Positions 16,544 to 25,316 of a stretch of 64,000 nucleotides of DNA are shown piece after piece. The DNA is from Sphingomonas sp. GTDB lineage: Bacteria; Pseudomonadota; Alphaproteobacteria; Sphingomonadales; Sphingomonadaceae. The position numbers and the translations under genes were made by a program. Location of the stretch: the NCBI RefSeq assembly GCF_017304615.1, contig NZ_JAFKLZ010000001.1, positions 496,001 to 560,000 of the forward strand, written 5' to 3'. How positions within the stretch are numbered: the stretch's first letter is position 1; the number at the start of each line of letters is the position of its first letter. The notes under the pieces are model-generated. The model worked only from the letters and a program-made list of their open reading frames with translations. It was not told the origin of the DNA and ran no database searches.

Positions 16544-17244
16544 GCTGCTTTGTCCAGCACATGGTCGCGTTCACTGACCGGTGTCGGCACCAGCACCACG
16601 CGGTTGACGAAGATTGACGGCGTGACGATTTGCTCCGGGTTGATCGCCCCCAGGTCGACAGAGCGTCTTACTTGGGCGATCGTGGTCTTGGCGGCCATCG
16701 CCATCACCGGACCAAAGTTGCGCGCCGCCTTTCGGTAGATCAGGTTTCCCCACCGATCCGCGACTTCGGCCTTGATAAGTGCGACATCGCCCCTGATCGC
16801 ATGTTCCAGCACGTGATCTCGACCATCGAACTCGCGGACTTCCTTACCGTTCGCCAAATCGGTACCGGCTGCGGTGGGCGTGAAAAAGGCAGGAATTCCC
16901 GCGCCGCCGGCCCTGAGGCGTTCGGCTAGTGTGCCTTGAGGCACAAGCTCAAGCTGGATGCGCCCCGCCCTGTAGAGATCGTCGAACACATGGCCATGCG
17001 CGCTGCGGGGAAACGAACAGATCAACTTTCGGACCCGGCCTTTCAGGATCAGCCTGGCTAAACCGATCTCCCCGTTCCCCGCATTATTGTTGACGACGAC
17101 GAGATCCCGCGCGCCCTGTTCGATAAGCGCATGAACGAGTTCGGTGGGATTTCCGGCTTCGCCAAAACCTCCGATAAGAACGGTATCGCCGTCTTGGACT
17201 GCCGACACCGCTGACAGTGCATCTTCCGTCAATTTATTGATCAT
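16540..17244 (-). CDS. 3-oxoacid/3-oxoadipate CoA-transferase subunit A
   Basis: A 234-residue alpha subunit: 'GDTVLIGGFGEAGNPTELVHAL' near the start, 'VVNNNAGNGEIGLARLI', and the C-terminal 'VNRVVLVPTP' region. It pairs with subunit B encoded directly downstream with a 4-base overlap. It follows the flavin monooxygenase by 12 bases. The specific acceptor (3-oxoadipate or another 3-oxo acid) is not determined by sequence alone. Confidence 0.93.
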   Translation of the reverse strand: MINKLTEDALSAVSAVQDGDTVLIGGFGEAGNPTELVHALIEQGARDLVVVNNNAGNGEIGLARLILKGRVRKLICSFPRSAHGHVFDDLYRAGRIQLELVPQGTLAERLRAGGAGIPAFFTPTAAGTDLANGKEVREFDGRDHVLEHAIRGDVALIKAEVADRWGNLIYRKAARNFGPVMAMAAKTTIAQVRRSVDLGAINPEQIVTPSIFVNRVVLVPTPVSERDHVLDKAA

Positions 17245-17256
17245 GGGATTTCTCCG

Positions 17257-18756
17257 TCACGCAGCCGATTGCACGGCAGGGACCGGAGAGACGACCTCTG
17301 CGCGCCAGTGGTCCAGGAGATCACCAGGCGCTCCCGTGCCGAAAATGTAGCGATCGGGGCGGACCAACACCGCTTCGACCGAATTGGTTTCCAGCCAGCG
17401 CCGTAGTTCATCCTGAAAAGGAGCTATTCTCGGATCGGTTGAGGCGATGTGCAGGACATCTGGTTCGTCTCCCCCTGTTGCATCGATCAGCCAGGCGTCC
17501 CCGGACAACGCATCATCGAGCCTCTGGTCGCCATTCACGAACTGAGGCAAAATGGTGCCTGATAAGGCATTATCAGCCATGAACGCGCCGCCCGTTTTGC
17601 CTGGCGCGCCGGCCCGAGCCGGGGCGGGGGCCGAACCGGATTTGAGCGCGGCGATCATTTCCGCATCGCGCTGCGCCGCGCGTTGCTCGTCGAGCGTGCA
17701 CACCACGCGTCCCATCTCGATCGCGAGTTCTATATAGTCGCGTACGCTTCGCTCACGTTCCGCCTGATACGTGTCGAGCAGGCGTGGCGCGGCGCGCCCA
17801 GCGAGGACGGCAGCCAGTTTCCAAGCCAGGTTGGCGGCGTCGCGAATACCTGAGCACATTCCCTGCCCGGCAAAGGGCGGCATCTGGTGCGCAGCATCGC
17901 CCGCGATAATGACGCGTTCGCTTCGCCAGTCCTCTGCAATCAGACCGTGAAACCGATAGACGGCACGCCGTTCCATGGTGACGTCGACATTCCATTGCCG
18001 AAGCAGATCTTCGACGAAGCCCGGTTGCATCACCGTATCGGCGTCTTCGCCCGGCAATAGCATGAATTCCCAGCGATGCCGGCCTGGTCCCATCAGCACG
18101 CATGTCGTCGGGCGTGCCGGATCGCATATCTGTAGATTGGCGGTGGGGAGCTGCTTCGGGTCCGACGGGATCGTATCGACCACGAGCCAGGGCTCATCGA
18201 ACTGATAGTCTTCCAGCGTGGTGCCCAAGGCTTCACGCACCGGACTCCAGGCACCGTCGCACCCCACGACGTATCTCGCTTCGTAAAGTTGAGATCCGCC
18301 GTCACCGTCTCCAGTCGATACTTCGACCTCCACGTGCTCTGCAAATGTGCGAAGACCAACGAAGCTGGCGCCAAGCGCGACTGAGACATTGGCCATGTTT
18401 GCCAGCTTGGCTCGCAAGGCTAGTTCGACGCCGGGCTGGTTGAACATGTAGGAATATGCCCAGCCGGAAATCCCGCGCTCGTCGCCGCGCCGAGCGAGCA
18501 TGAGTAGTTCGCCCTTCGCATTGCGGAACTCGTAACGGCCGGCGGGCCGGGCGTGCCGGAGTACCTCGTCCGCTATGCCCAACCGCTGGAATATGCGCAT
18601 GATCTCATGGTCGAAATGCGCAGCTCTGGGCAACGGGTAAACCTCTGTTGATCGCTCGACCACCGCGACGGAGAGGCCATATTCCGCCAGCAGGCCGGCT
18701 AATACCGCCCCGACTGGTCCAAGGCCGACGATCAAAACGTCGTAGCGCTGCTTCAT
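17257..18756 (-). CDS. FAD-dependent aromatic monooxygenase, MhpA-like
   Basis: A 499-residue class A flavoprotein hydroxylase. The FAD dinucleotide fold is 'DVLIVGLGPVGAVLAGLL' at residues 6-23. The second FAD motif 'VIIAGDAAHQMPPFAGQGM' is near residue 285, and the 'GCDGAWSPVREAL' motif is near 165. It resembles 3-(3-hydroxyphenyl)propionate hydroxylase, which adds an ortho hydroxyl with NAD(P)H and O2. It is first in an operon with a CoA-transferase and has an operator palindrome 35 bases upstream. The substrate is presumably a monohydroxylated aromatic acid. Confidence 0.92.
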   Translation of the reverse strand: MKQRYDVLIVGLGPVGAVLAGLLAEYGLSVAVVERSTEVYPLPRAAHFDHEIMRIFQRLGIADEVLRHARPAGRYEFRNAKGELLMLARRGDERGISGWAYSYMFNQPGVELALRAKLANMANVSVALGASFVGLRTFAEHVEVEVSTGDGDGGSQLYEARYVVGCDGAWSPVREALGTTLEDYQFDEPWLVVDTIPSDPKQLPTANLQICDPARPTTCVLMGPGRHRWEFMLLPGEDADTVMQPGFVEDLLRQWNVDVTMERRAVYRFHGLIAEDWRSERVIIAGDAAHQMPPFAGQGMCSGIRDAANLAWKLAAVLAGRAAPRLLDTYQAERERSVRDYIELAIEMGRVVCTLDEQRAAQRDAEMIAALKSGSAPAPARAGAPGKTGGAFMADNALSGTILPQFVNGDQRLDDALSGDAWLIDATGGDEPDVLHIASTDPRIAPFQDELRRWLETNSVEAVLVRPDRYIFGTGAPGDLLDHWRAEVVSPVPAVQSAA

Positions 18757-18790
18757 CCTCTATGAGCCTCTCCCCGTTATTTCTCTATAA

Positions 18791-18804
18791 TGACTAATCG
18801 GTCA
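18791..18804. promoter_or_regulatory. TetR-type operator palindrome, site 4
   Basis: TGACTAATCGGTCA lies 35 bases upstream of the monooxygenase start in the divergent gap with the second TetR gene. Confidence 0.75.
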
Positions 18805-18864
18805 GATTTGTAAATGCCTCATGTTCATCGGCTCTGACTTAACGGTTTAGGGCGCGCATTAATA

Positions 18865-18878
18865 TGACTATCTGGTCA
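18865..18878. promoter_or_regulatory. TetR-type operator palindrome, site 5
   Basis: TGACTATCTGGTCA lies 74 bases (centre to centre) from site 4 and just upstream of the second TetR gene. Confidence 0.75.
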
Positions 18879-18951
18879 ATAGAGATTATAGAGCTTGGCC
18901 CTGCGACTTGTGGTGCTAGCGCCTTCTACGCCGATGGTGCAGCTAGGACAG

Positions 18952-19620
18952 ATGACGATGCTTTCTCGATCGACACCACCCTCGTCCCGTACCGCGAAGA
19001 CGCGATCTGCGCTGCTGTCCGCAGGGCGGAAGTTATTCGCGGCGCGACCGATCGATGCAGTGGCGGTCGACGACATTGTGAGCGAAGCTCTCGTCGCCAA
19101 AGGCACTTTCTACAATCACTTCGAAGATAAAGAGGCGCTGCTGTATGCGATCGTCTCCGAAATTCGTTCGGGCATCGAGGGGCGGGTAACAGCGGTAAAC
19201 GCTGGCATCGAGGACCCCCCCGCCCGCATCGCCCGGGCGATCTGCGTCTATGTGGTTAGCGCGTCCGACGACCCTGCCGAGGGCCAGATTCTGCTACGTA
19301 ACGACCTGCGAAGCTCGAGCAGTATGCCGCTCAATGACGGACTGGAGGCAGATCTCGCTGCTGGCCTTCATAGCGGCCGGCTGGTCATTCCCTCGATCGA
19401 CGCCGGGCTTCTCTACGTTATCGGCGTCGCGCACAGCCTTTTGCTTGCGGCAGTGAGGTATCGAGATCTTAGCAGGGCGATGATCGCCGCTCAGCAACTG
19501 TGCATGCTGATGCTGCGCTCATTCGGTTTGTCGAACCATGAGGCGGAGATGATTGCGTCGCAAGCTGCAGACAGCATTATCCGGCGCCGCGCCTTCGAAG
19601 ACGGCTCGTCGTCTGGCTGA
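18952..19620 (+). CDS. TetR/AcrR family transcriptional regulator, second copy
   Basis: About 222 residues. The DNA-binding domain ('TRSALLSAGRKLFAARPID', 'VAKGTFYNHFEDKEALL') closely parallels that of the TetR at 12454. The start is uncertain: TTG at 18895 and ATGs at 18934, 18952 and 18958 are all in frame. An AGGA at 18945-18948 best serves 18958 or 18952. It is divergent from the monooxygenase/CoA-transferase operon with operators 4 and 5 between. It ends four bases from the convergent amidohydrolase gene. Likely a repressor relieved by an aromatic ligand. Confidence 0.9.
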   Translation: MTMLSRSTPPSSRTAKTRSALLSAGRKLFAARPIDAVAVDDIVSEALVAKGTFYNHFEDKEALLYAIVSEIRSGIEGRVTAVNAGIEDPPARIARAICVYVVSASDDPAEGQILLRNDLRSSSSMPLNDGLEADLAAGLHSGRLVIPSIDAGLLYVIGVAHSLLLAAVRYRDLSRAMIAAQQLCMLMLRSFGLSNHEAEMIASQAADSIIRRRAFEDGSSSG

Positions 19621-19624
19621 TCAT

Positions 19625-20605
19625 TCAGTCGATCGTGCATCCGCAAGACTTTGCGAATGGAGGAAAGAGCCTCGCCGCGTTGCCATGCAAAATCGCACGG
19701 CGGTCTTCCGAGGGGAAAGGAAGAGTCGGGAAGGCTTGGACAGCTAGTCTTACTGAAGGTGCGGGAGAGAAGGGATAATCAGTCCCGAACAAGATCTGCG
19801 ATGCCGGCACCATGGTACGCAACGCCTCGACCTGCGCGGGCGTCGTGACCGACGCCAAGTCGTAGTGCCAAGACCTTAGACGGTCGAGCGACTCTTGTAC
19901 GGGACGTGAGCGATCGCCGGTCACGGGGCTTGCGCCAACGCGGGCGATGCGCGGCGCCAGAAAGGGCATCGTCCCACCGCCGTGCGAGAAGATGAATTTT
20001 ATGCCTTCGTACCGGCGTGAGGCGCTCGAATAGAGTAAACTGATCATCGAGCGCGTCGTATCGAAGGGAAATTCGATCATCGGTGCCGGAAGCGCCAATC
20101 CGAATTTCTCGAAACAGCACGGCGATGTGGGATGGACAAAAACAGTCGCTTGGCGTTCGTCGAGGGCGGCAAGCACGGGCGCCAGTGCTGGGTCCCCAAG
20201 ATAGAGGCCCGCGGCATTGGTCGGCAAAGCGACGCCATCGAGGGCCAGATCGTCCAGTGCGCGACCGATCTCGTCAAGGCTGGCGGCGACATCCGGGACC
20301 GGGAGCATGGCGAGGGCGCCAAATCGCGTCGGATATCGCGACTTCAGCTCGGCGGCGTAATCGTTGACCTTTCGGCAAAGTGAAGCGGCATCAGCGCCCG
20401 CGACGGTGGTCGCGAATGGCGACGAGACCGACAGCATCGCGGCCGTCAGGCCGACCTCGTCCATGAGATCGAGCGCTTGTTGCGCAGACCACTCCGGTAT
20501 CGGCATTCCACCGTCCAGCAAGCGGAACCCGTTCGACCTTAGCGCATCGCGGTAGGCGCGCGGCAGGAAATGAGCGTGAACGTCAATCGCTTTTTCGGGC
20601 AGCAT
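19625..20605 (-). CDS. amidohydrolase-family decarboxylase/hydrolase (ACMSD-like)
   Basis: A 326-residue metal-dependent amidohydrolase 2 family member. The N-terminal 'IDVHAHFLP' supplies the His-x-His metal pair; 'VFVHPTSP' and 'FIFSHGGGTMPFLAPR' supply further His ligands, and 'LFGTDYPFS' the catalytic Asp. The family includes aminocarboxymuconate-semialdehyde decarboxylase and gamma-resorcylate decarboxylase, which remove CO2 from aromatic or ring-cleaved acids. I start at the ATG at 20605; upstream codons would cross the operator. It is divergent from an extradiol dioxygenase and shares operators 6 and 7 with it. Confidence 0.9.
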   Translation of the reverse strand: MLPEKAIDVHAHFLPRAYRDALRSNGFRLLDGGMPIPEWSAQQALDLMDEVGLTAAMLSVSSPFATTVAGADAASLCRKVNDYAAELKSRYPTRFGALAMLPVPDVAASLDEIGRALDDLALDGVALPTNAAGLYLGDPALAPVLAALDERQATVFVHPTSPCCFEKFGLALPAPMIEFPFDTTRSMISLLYSSASRRYEGIKFIFSHGGGTMPFLAPRIARVGASPVTGDRSRPVQESLDRLRSWHYDLASVTTPAQVEALRTMVPASQILFGTDYPFSPAPSVRLAVQAFPTLPFPSEDRRAILHGNAARLFPPFAKSCGCTID

Positions 20606-20649
20606 CGCGCGTCCTCGTCTGCGTGGCGTGGCTCGATCCGCCCGGCATA

Positions 20650-20663
20650 TGACTAGGTGGTCA
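20650..20663. promoter_or_regulatory. TetR-type operator palindrome, site 6
   Basis: TGACTAGGTGGTCA lies 45 bases upstream of the amidohydrolase start. Confidence 0.72.
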
Positions 20664-20776
20664 AATATGGTCGCTCGTGTTGGCAGGTGGGAATGGCGTC
20701 GGCAAGCAATTAGCACACTTCGTTCTCACACCAGTCTAAGATTCTTGTTGCATAATATGCAGCCCTACTCATAAAA

Positions 20777-20790
20777 TGACCATATAGTCA
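20777..20790. promoter_or_regulatory. TetR-type operator palindrome, site 7
   Basis: TGACCATATAGTCA lies 15 bases upstream of the GTG start of the extradiol dioxygenase, next to its GGAGAGGG ribosome site. Confidence 0.75.
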
Positions 20791-20805
20791 TAAACGGAGA
20801 GGGCT

Positions 20806-21717
20806 GTGCGAATAATCGACGTCGCCCACGTACGCTTCACTGCGCCAGATCTCGACCTCATGGAACGGTTCATATCCGACTTCGGGATGGCGCCGTTTCG
20901 CGATGCGGGGTCGCTCTATGGTCGCGGCCTGACGTCGAGCGCCTATCTGCATGTAACCGATTTGGGAGAGCCGGCGTTTCGAGCGCTCGGCCTGATGGCG
21001 CCGTCCCTCGAGGAGTTGCGCGAATTCGCAAATCGCTATGAATGCGAGGTCACGCCATCGTCGCGTCCGGGCGGGGGTTGGGTCGTCGAACAGACTGATC
21101 CCGATGGGTATCTGATCGAGATCGTGGCTGGCCAGGCCCAAGTCGAACGCCGTGAGCCAAGTCGCGATGTGGGATGGAACGACGCGATAGCCAAGTCGCG
21201 CATCCGCGCTGTAAAGCGGGTCGGCAATCGCCCCTCGCAGGTGGTCCGGATGGGCCATTGCGTGCTTGGTGTGTCGGACTTCCGGCGCTCCGAGCAATGG
21301 TACAAGGAGCGGTTCGGCTTCATCACTTCTGACGAAATCGTCTTGCCGGACGGAAAGTCGATCGGCGCGTTCCTGCGCTGCGACCGGGGTGACGAGCCGA
21401 CCGACCACCATAGCCTGTTCCTGATCCAGGGCATCCGGGGCGTCGGATTCAATCACGCCGCTTTCGAGATCGTCGATGCCGACGACTTGTTCGCGGGCCA
21501 TGAGTGGCTGTCCGGCGCGGGCTGGAAACCGCACTGGGGGATAGGGCGGCACCTGCTTGGGTCGCAAATCTTCGACTATTGGCGCGATCCATGGGGGCAT
21601 GCGCTGGAGCATTGGACCGACGGCGACCTGCTCGTCGCGGCCGATGGATCGCGGACCGCCTCGCTGGTTGAACTTACATCTGTGCAATGGGGGCATCAGG
21701 CCCCCCACGCCGCATGA
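20806..21717 (+). CDS. VOC-family extradiol ring-cleavage dioxygenase
   Basis: A 303-residue type I extradiol dioxygenase starting at GTG with GGAGAGGG just upstream. Fe ligands are visible: His in 'VVRMGHCVLGV' (about 147), His in 'GFNHAAFEI' (about 211) and Glu in 'ALEHWTDGD' (about 265). It resembles 2,3-dihydroxybiphenyl or catechol 2,3-dioxygenases and is a paralogue of the gene at 11359. Its stop overlaps the start of the AAHS transporter (ATGA), so substrate entry and ring cleavage are co-expressed under operator 7. Confidence 0.92.
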   Translation: MRIIDVAHVRFTAPDLDLMERFISDFGMAPFRDAGSLYGRGLTSSAYLHVTDLGEPAFRALGLMAPSLEELREFANRYECEVTPSSRPGGGWVVEQTDPDGYLIEIVAGQAQVERREPSRDVGWNDAIAKSRIRAVKRVGNRPSQVVRMGHCVLGVSDFRRSEQWYKERFGFITSDEIVLPDGKSIGAFLRCDRGDEPTDHHSLFLIQGIRGVGFNHAAFEIVDADDLFAGHEWLSGAGWKPHWGIGRHLLGSQIFDYWRDPWGHALEHWTDGDLLVAADGSRTASLVELTSVQWGHQAPHAA

Positions 21718-23039
21718 CCAGCATTGAGTCCGACGCGCCCCAAGGCTTGTTCGATCGCGCGCCGATGCACCGCTTGCAACGGGGCGTCATCGCTCTGACG
21801 ATCATGTTGTCGGCGCTGGACGGTTATGACGTCCTGTCGGTCACCTTTGCGGCGCCCGCGATTACTTTGGGCTGGGGGATCGGCAAGGCCGCGCTGGGCG
21901 CTGTATTGTCGGCCGGACTCGCTGGCATGGCGCTCGGATCGTTCTTCCTGGCACCACTGGCAGATGTCTTCGGCCGACGAAGGATGGTTTTGGTGAGTCT
22001 GACCCTCATGGGTCTTGGCACGTTGTTGTCGGCCAGCGCCCAATCTCTCGCGATGCTCTCCGCCTGGCGGGTGGTCACAGGGCTGGGGATCGGTACCTGC
22101 GTGGCTGTGATCAATCCGCTCGCGGCAGAATTCTCCAATGCGCGCTGGCGTCCGCTCGCGCTCGCCGCGATGGCTATGGGATATCCGGCTGGCGGGCTTT
22201 TCGGAGGGCTCCTCTCCACGCTCCTGCTCAAGAGTTTCGGCTGGCAAGCAATTTTTCTGGCGGGGTTCGGTTTTGCCGCGATCCTTTTTGTGGTCGTTTT
22301 GCTGATCCTGCCGGAATCTATTTCGTTTCTGGCGACGCGTCAGGCTCCCGATGACCTCGACCGCGCCAATGCGCTTCTCAGTCGGTGTGGGCACCCGACG
22401 CTTCGTGCTTTTCCGCCACGGCCCGAGGCTCGCGCGAGGGGGTATGCGGCGCTCTTCTCAGGGGCGGAGGCCAAGCGAACGTTTTTGCTGGCGGGGGTAA
22501 ACGGGGTGAACGCGGCCGTGGCCTATTACGTGCTGAGTTGGCTGCCCCAGATGGTCGGCGATGCGGGGTTCAATCCGGCAACGGCCAGTCTGGTCGCTGC
22601 CGTCTCTAACCTCGCCGGGATCGCTGGCGGTCTGCTCCTTGGCTTTGTCGCGCAACGCGCGGGTATTGTCCGATCGACGAGTTTTGTCGTTGCGGGTCTC
22701 GGCTTTGCCACGTTGGCCTTTGGCCATGTGCCGCCATTTTTCCCGGCACTCGTCCTCGCCGCAGCCCTGTGCGGTTTCTTCCTCTTTGCCAGCGCTGCCG
22801 CCTTCGCCGCGTTGCTCGCTGCGTCGTTTGCCGCCGAAGAGCGGGCATCCGGCGTGGGCTTTGTCATCGGCGTCGGCCGGATCAGCAGCGCGATTGCGCC
22901 TCTCGCCGCCGGTTGGCTGTTCGCGGCTGGCCTCGGCCGCGGCACCGTGTCTGCCTCGTTCGGCATTGCCGCCGTCCTGGCCGCACTGATGCTCTTTGCG
23001 GCGCTACGCCCAACCATGTCCTCGACGGAGGGCTCTTAG
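21714..23039 (+). CDS. MFS transporter, aromatic acid:H+ symporter (AAHS) type
   Basis: About 441 residues with 12 predicted membrane segments. The first contains the family motif 'LSALDGYDVLSVTFAAPAI', close to the DGxD signature of PcaK/BenK/MhpT, and the 2-3 loop reads 'PLADVFGRRRMVL'. Such carriers import aromatic acids with protons across the inner membrane. It starts at the ATG at 21714 overlapping the dioxygenase stop. A paralogue of the same length lies at 31645. A short gap leads to an exported MBL-fold hydrolase. Confidence 0.93.
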   Translation: MTSIESDAPQGLFDRAPMHRLQRGVIALTIMLSALDGYDVLSVTFAAPAITLGWGIGKAALGAVLSAGLAGMALGSFFLAPLADVFGRRRMVLVSLTLMGLGTLLSASAQSLAMLSAWRVVTGLGIGTCVAVINPLAAEFSNARWRPLALAAMAMGYPAGGLFGGLLSTLLLKSFGWQAIFLAGFGFAAILFVVVLLILPESISFLATRQAPDDLDRANALLSRCGHPTLRAFPPRPEARARGYAALFSGAEAKRTFLLAGVNGVNAAVAYYVLSWLPQMVGDAGFNPATASLVAAVSNLAGIAGGLLLGFVAQRAGIVRSTSFVVAGLGFATLAFGHVPPFFPALVLAAALCGFFLFASAAAFAALLAASFAAEERASGVGFVIGVGRISSAIAPLAAGWLFAAGLGRGTVSASFGIAAVLAALMLFAALRPTMSSTEGS

Positions 23040-23049
23040 GAGAATTGTG

Positions 23050-24009
23050 ATGAAGAAGTCGACGAAAGCTGTGCTGGCAGCATTTTGCGGGTCTCTTGCT
23101 TTAGCTGGCGTCAGTGCCCAGACGCTGCCATCGGCCTCGTTTACGACGCTCGGCACGAATTCCGGTCCGATCCCGAATCCGCGGCGCGGCGAACCGGCCA
23201 ACCTTCTGCGCGCGGACGGTCAGACCATTCTGATCGATGCGGGTGATGGCGCTGCCTGGCAATTGGGCAAAAGCGGTGTCGAACTGGGCAAGATCAACAC
23301 GATTTTCATCAGTCACTTGCACTTCGACCATACCGGTGGCCTGTTCGCCGTTCTGGGCCAGCGCTTTCAAACGCTGAACTCGACGCCCATCACGATTTAC
23401 GGGCCGCGCGGAACGAAGGCGGTAGTCGCCGGGCTCGTGACGGCACTGACCGCATCGGTCGAGGGTGCGATGAATATGCGCGCGCGCATGCCTGGGGCGC
23501 CCGGCGATAATATCAAAGTCGTCGAGCTTGATGACGGTGCATCGTTTGCTTTAGGTCAGATCCGCGTGACCGCGGCGTCAAATTCTCATTTTTCAGCCAC
23601 GCCAGGTAGCGAGGCGACGAAGCGTGCTACACTGTCTTTCCGGTTCGACACCCCTGGGCGATCCATCGTGTACACCGGTGACACAGGACCCAGCGCTGCT
23701 GTCGAGAAGCTAGCCAAGAATGCGGACCTGCTGGTCAGCGAGATCATGGACCCCGACGAAGCGATTGCGCGCCGCCGGAAGCAAACGCCCGATCGTCCGG
23801 AAGCTGTTTGGAAAATGATCAGCGAACACTTTTACAAGGAGCATCTGTCGCCGACCGAAGTGGGCCTTCTGGCGTCGCGGGCCAATGTGAAGATGCTCGT
23901 CCTGACTCACAACGCGCTGCCGCCGGAAATCATCGATCGCGCACGCACGCAGATCCAAGCCAACTTCAAAGGGCCAATCCAGTTTGCCGAAGATCTGAAC
24001 TCGTTCTGA
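23050..24009 (+). CDS. exported MBL-fold metallo-hydrolase, copy 1
   Basis: A 319-residue protein with a signal peptide (cleavage near 'AGVSAQ', residue 24), so it is probably periplasmic. The metallo-beta-lactamase motif 'FISHLHFDHTGGLFAV' (about residues 80-95) gives the His-x-His-x-Asp-His site; 'YTGDTGPS' supplies the bridging Asp and 'VLTHNALPP' the last His. It is close to arylsulfatase/RNase Z-type folds, but the substrate is unknown. It starts 10 bases after the transporter stop. It is highly similar to the tail-to-tail gene at 24288. Confidence 0.9.
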   Translation: MKKSTKAVLAAFCGSLALAGVSAQTLPSASFTTLGTNSGPIPNPRRGEPANLLRADGQTILIDAGDGAAWQLGKSGVELGKINTIFISHLHFDHTGGLFAVLGQRFQTLNSTPITIYGPRGTKAVVAGLVTALTASVEGAMNMRARMPGAPGDNIKVVELDDGASFALGQIRVTAASNSHFSATPGSEATKRATLSFRFDTPGRSIVYTGDTGPSAAVEKLAKNADLLVSEIMDPDEAIARRRKQTPDRPEAVWKMISEHFYKEHLSPTEVGLLASRANVKMLVLTHNALPPEIIDRARTQIQANFKGPIQFAEDLNSF

Positions 24010-24198
24010 TAGATGCGGCGAGCATCCCAATCATCCGGTCGGCTAAGTGCTGACTGAAGGCAGCAAGCGCGGGGTGTGCTGGGTGGTCGTCTCGATTGTA
24101 CTTCCGACGGCTTGGGGCTGCGGGCTATTCGAAAGCCCATAGCCATATCTTGGAGGAATTGCCTGAAAGGCAGTCGAGGCCGTCGCTGGCTTTCGCGA

Positions 24199-24232
24199 GA
24201 TGATCGGGCGCCGTGGAGCGGCGCCCGTCATC
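24199..24232. terminator. hairpin between convergent MBL genes
   Basis: A 7-base GC core (GGGCGCC/GGCGCCC) is extended by a 5-base outer stem (GATGA/TCATC) and followed by a short GTTTG. It lies in the 278-base gap between the two MBL genes, and probably ends transcripts from one or both sides. Confidence 0.6.
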
Positions 24233-24287
24233 GTTTGAGGTCGGGACCGAGCGCCGATAGCGTGTGTTCTTTCCCTTCTCACTACCG

Positions 24288-25262
24288 CTAGAAGGTTTGC
24301 AGGTCCTTTGCGAACGTAACCGGACCCTTGAAGTTGGCGATGATCTGCGCCTTCGCTTTGGCGATCGCATTGTCCGGTAGCGCATTGTGGGTCAGCACCA
24401 ACGCTTTAACGCCAGCGCGAGACGCCATCAGGCCGGCTTCGGTGGGGGACACATGCTCCTTGCGGAAATGGGCAAGGACCGAGTCAGCGATGAACGAGGG
24501 CATAGCCGGGGCCGCTGCCTTCACCTTTGCGAAGGCGATCTCCGGATCCATGATCTCGCATACGAGCAAATCAGCATTTTTGGCGAGTGCTTCGACGGCC
24601 GGACTGGGTCCGGTATCGCCGGTGTAGACAATCGAGCGGCCGGGACCATCAAATCGAAACGCGAAGGACAGCGCGCTCGGATCGTCGCCTCCGGGTGTCG
24701 CAATATAGTGCGTATTCCTCACCGCGGTTACCCTCACGTCGCCGATCGACAGCTTCTGACCATCGCTCATCTCGATGACCTTGATATTGTCGCCCGGCTT
24801 ACCGCGCACGAACCCGCGCATGTTGTTTGCGCCTAAGGCCGAAGTGAGCATGCCATTGACCATCGATTCCACCAGACCCTTGGTGCCTGGAGGTCCATAG
24901 ATCGTGAGCGGGCTGGGTTCGATCATCTGATAACGCTGGCTCAACACGGCAAAGAGTCCGCCGGTGTGATCGAAATGCAGGTGGCTGATAAAGATCGTGT
25001 TGATTTGACGCAGGCTGACCCCGGCCTTTGCGGCTTGCCAAGCGGCGCCATCGCCGCTGTCCACCAGGATATTCTGCGTACCAGTTTTCAGCAAATTGGC
25101 GGGCTCGGCGCGCTCGGCATTGGGTATCGGGCCTGAATTTGTCCCGAGGGTCGTCCATTTCATCACAGACGGAGCGCTTGCCGGCTTGCTCGACCCGACA
25201 GCCGATACTGTTCCGAGCGCGGCCAAGGCGAGGGCGGGCACAATGATAGTGGCAAATCGCAT
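24288..25262 (-). CDS. exported MBL-fold metallo-hydrolase, copy 2
   Basis: A 324-residue paralogue of the gene at 23050. They share 'TTLGTNSGPIPN', 'FISHLHFDHTGGLFAV', 'SIVYTGDTGPS', 'NADLLV' and 'ANFKGP' almost unchanged. A signal peptide covers about residues 1-22. The metal site is complete (His-x-His-x-Asp-His, 'YTGDTG', 'LVLTHNALPD'). It is last in a minus-strand operon after an amidohydrolase and a Tat-exported alpha/beta hydrolase, all of which appear to act outside the cytoplasm. Confidence 0.9.
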   Translation of the reverse strand: MRFATIIVPALALAALGTVSAVGSSKPASAPSVMKWTTLGTNSGPIPNAERAEPANLLKTGTQNILVDSGDGAAWQAAKAGVSLRQINTIFISHLHFDHTGGLFAVLSQRYQMIEPSPLTIYGPPGTKGLVESMVNGMLTSALGANNMRGFVRGKPGDNIKVIEMSDGQKLSIGDVRVTAVRNTHYIATPGGDDPSALSFAFRFDGPGRSIVYTGDTGPSPAVEALAKNADLLVCEIMDPEIAFAKVKAAAPAMPSFIADSVLAHFRKEHVSPTEAGLMASRAGVKALVLTHNALPDNAIAKAKAQIIANFKGPVTFAKDLQTF

Positions 25263-25316
25263 TCAACTCTCCTGCGTATCGATTAACTGTCGCGCTGTGC
25301 GGGGCTGTTGGGATGG

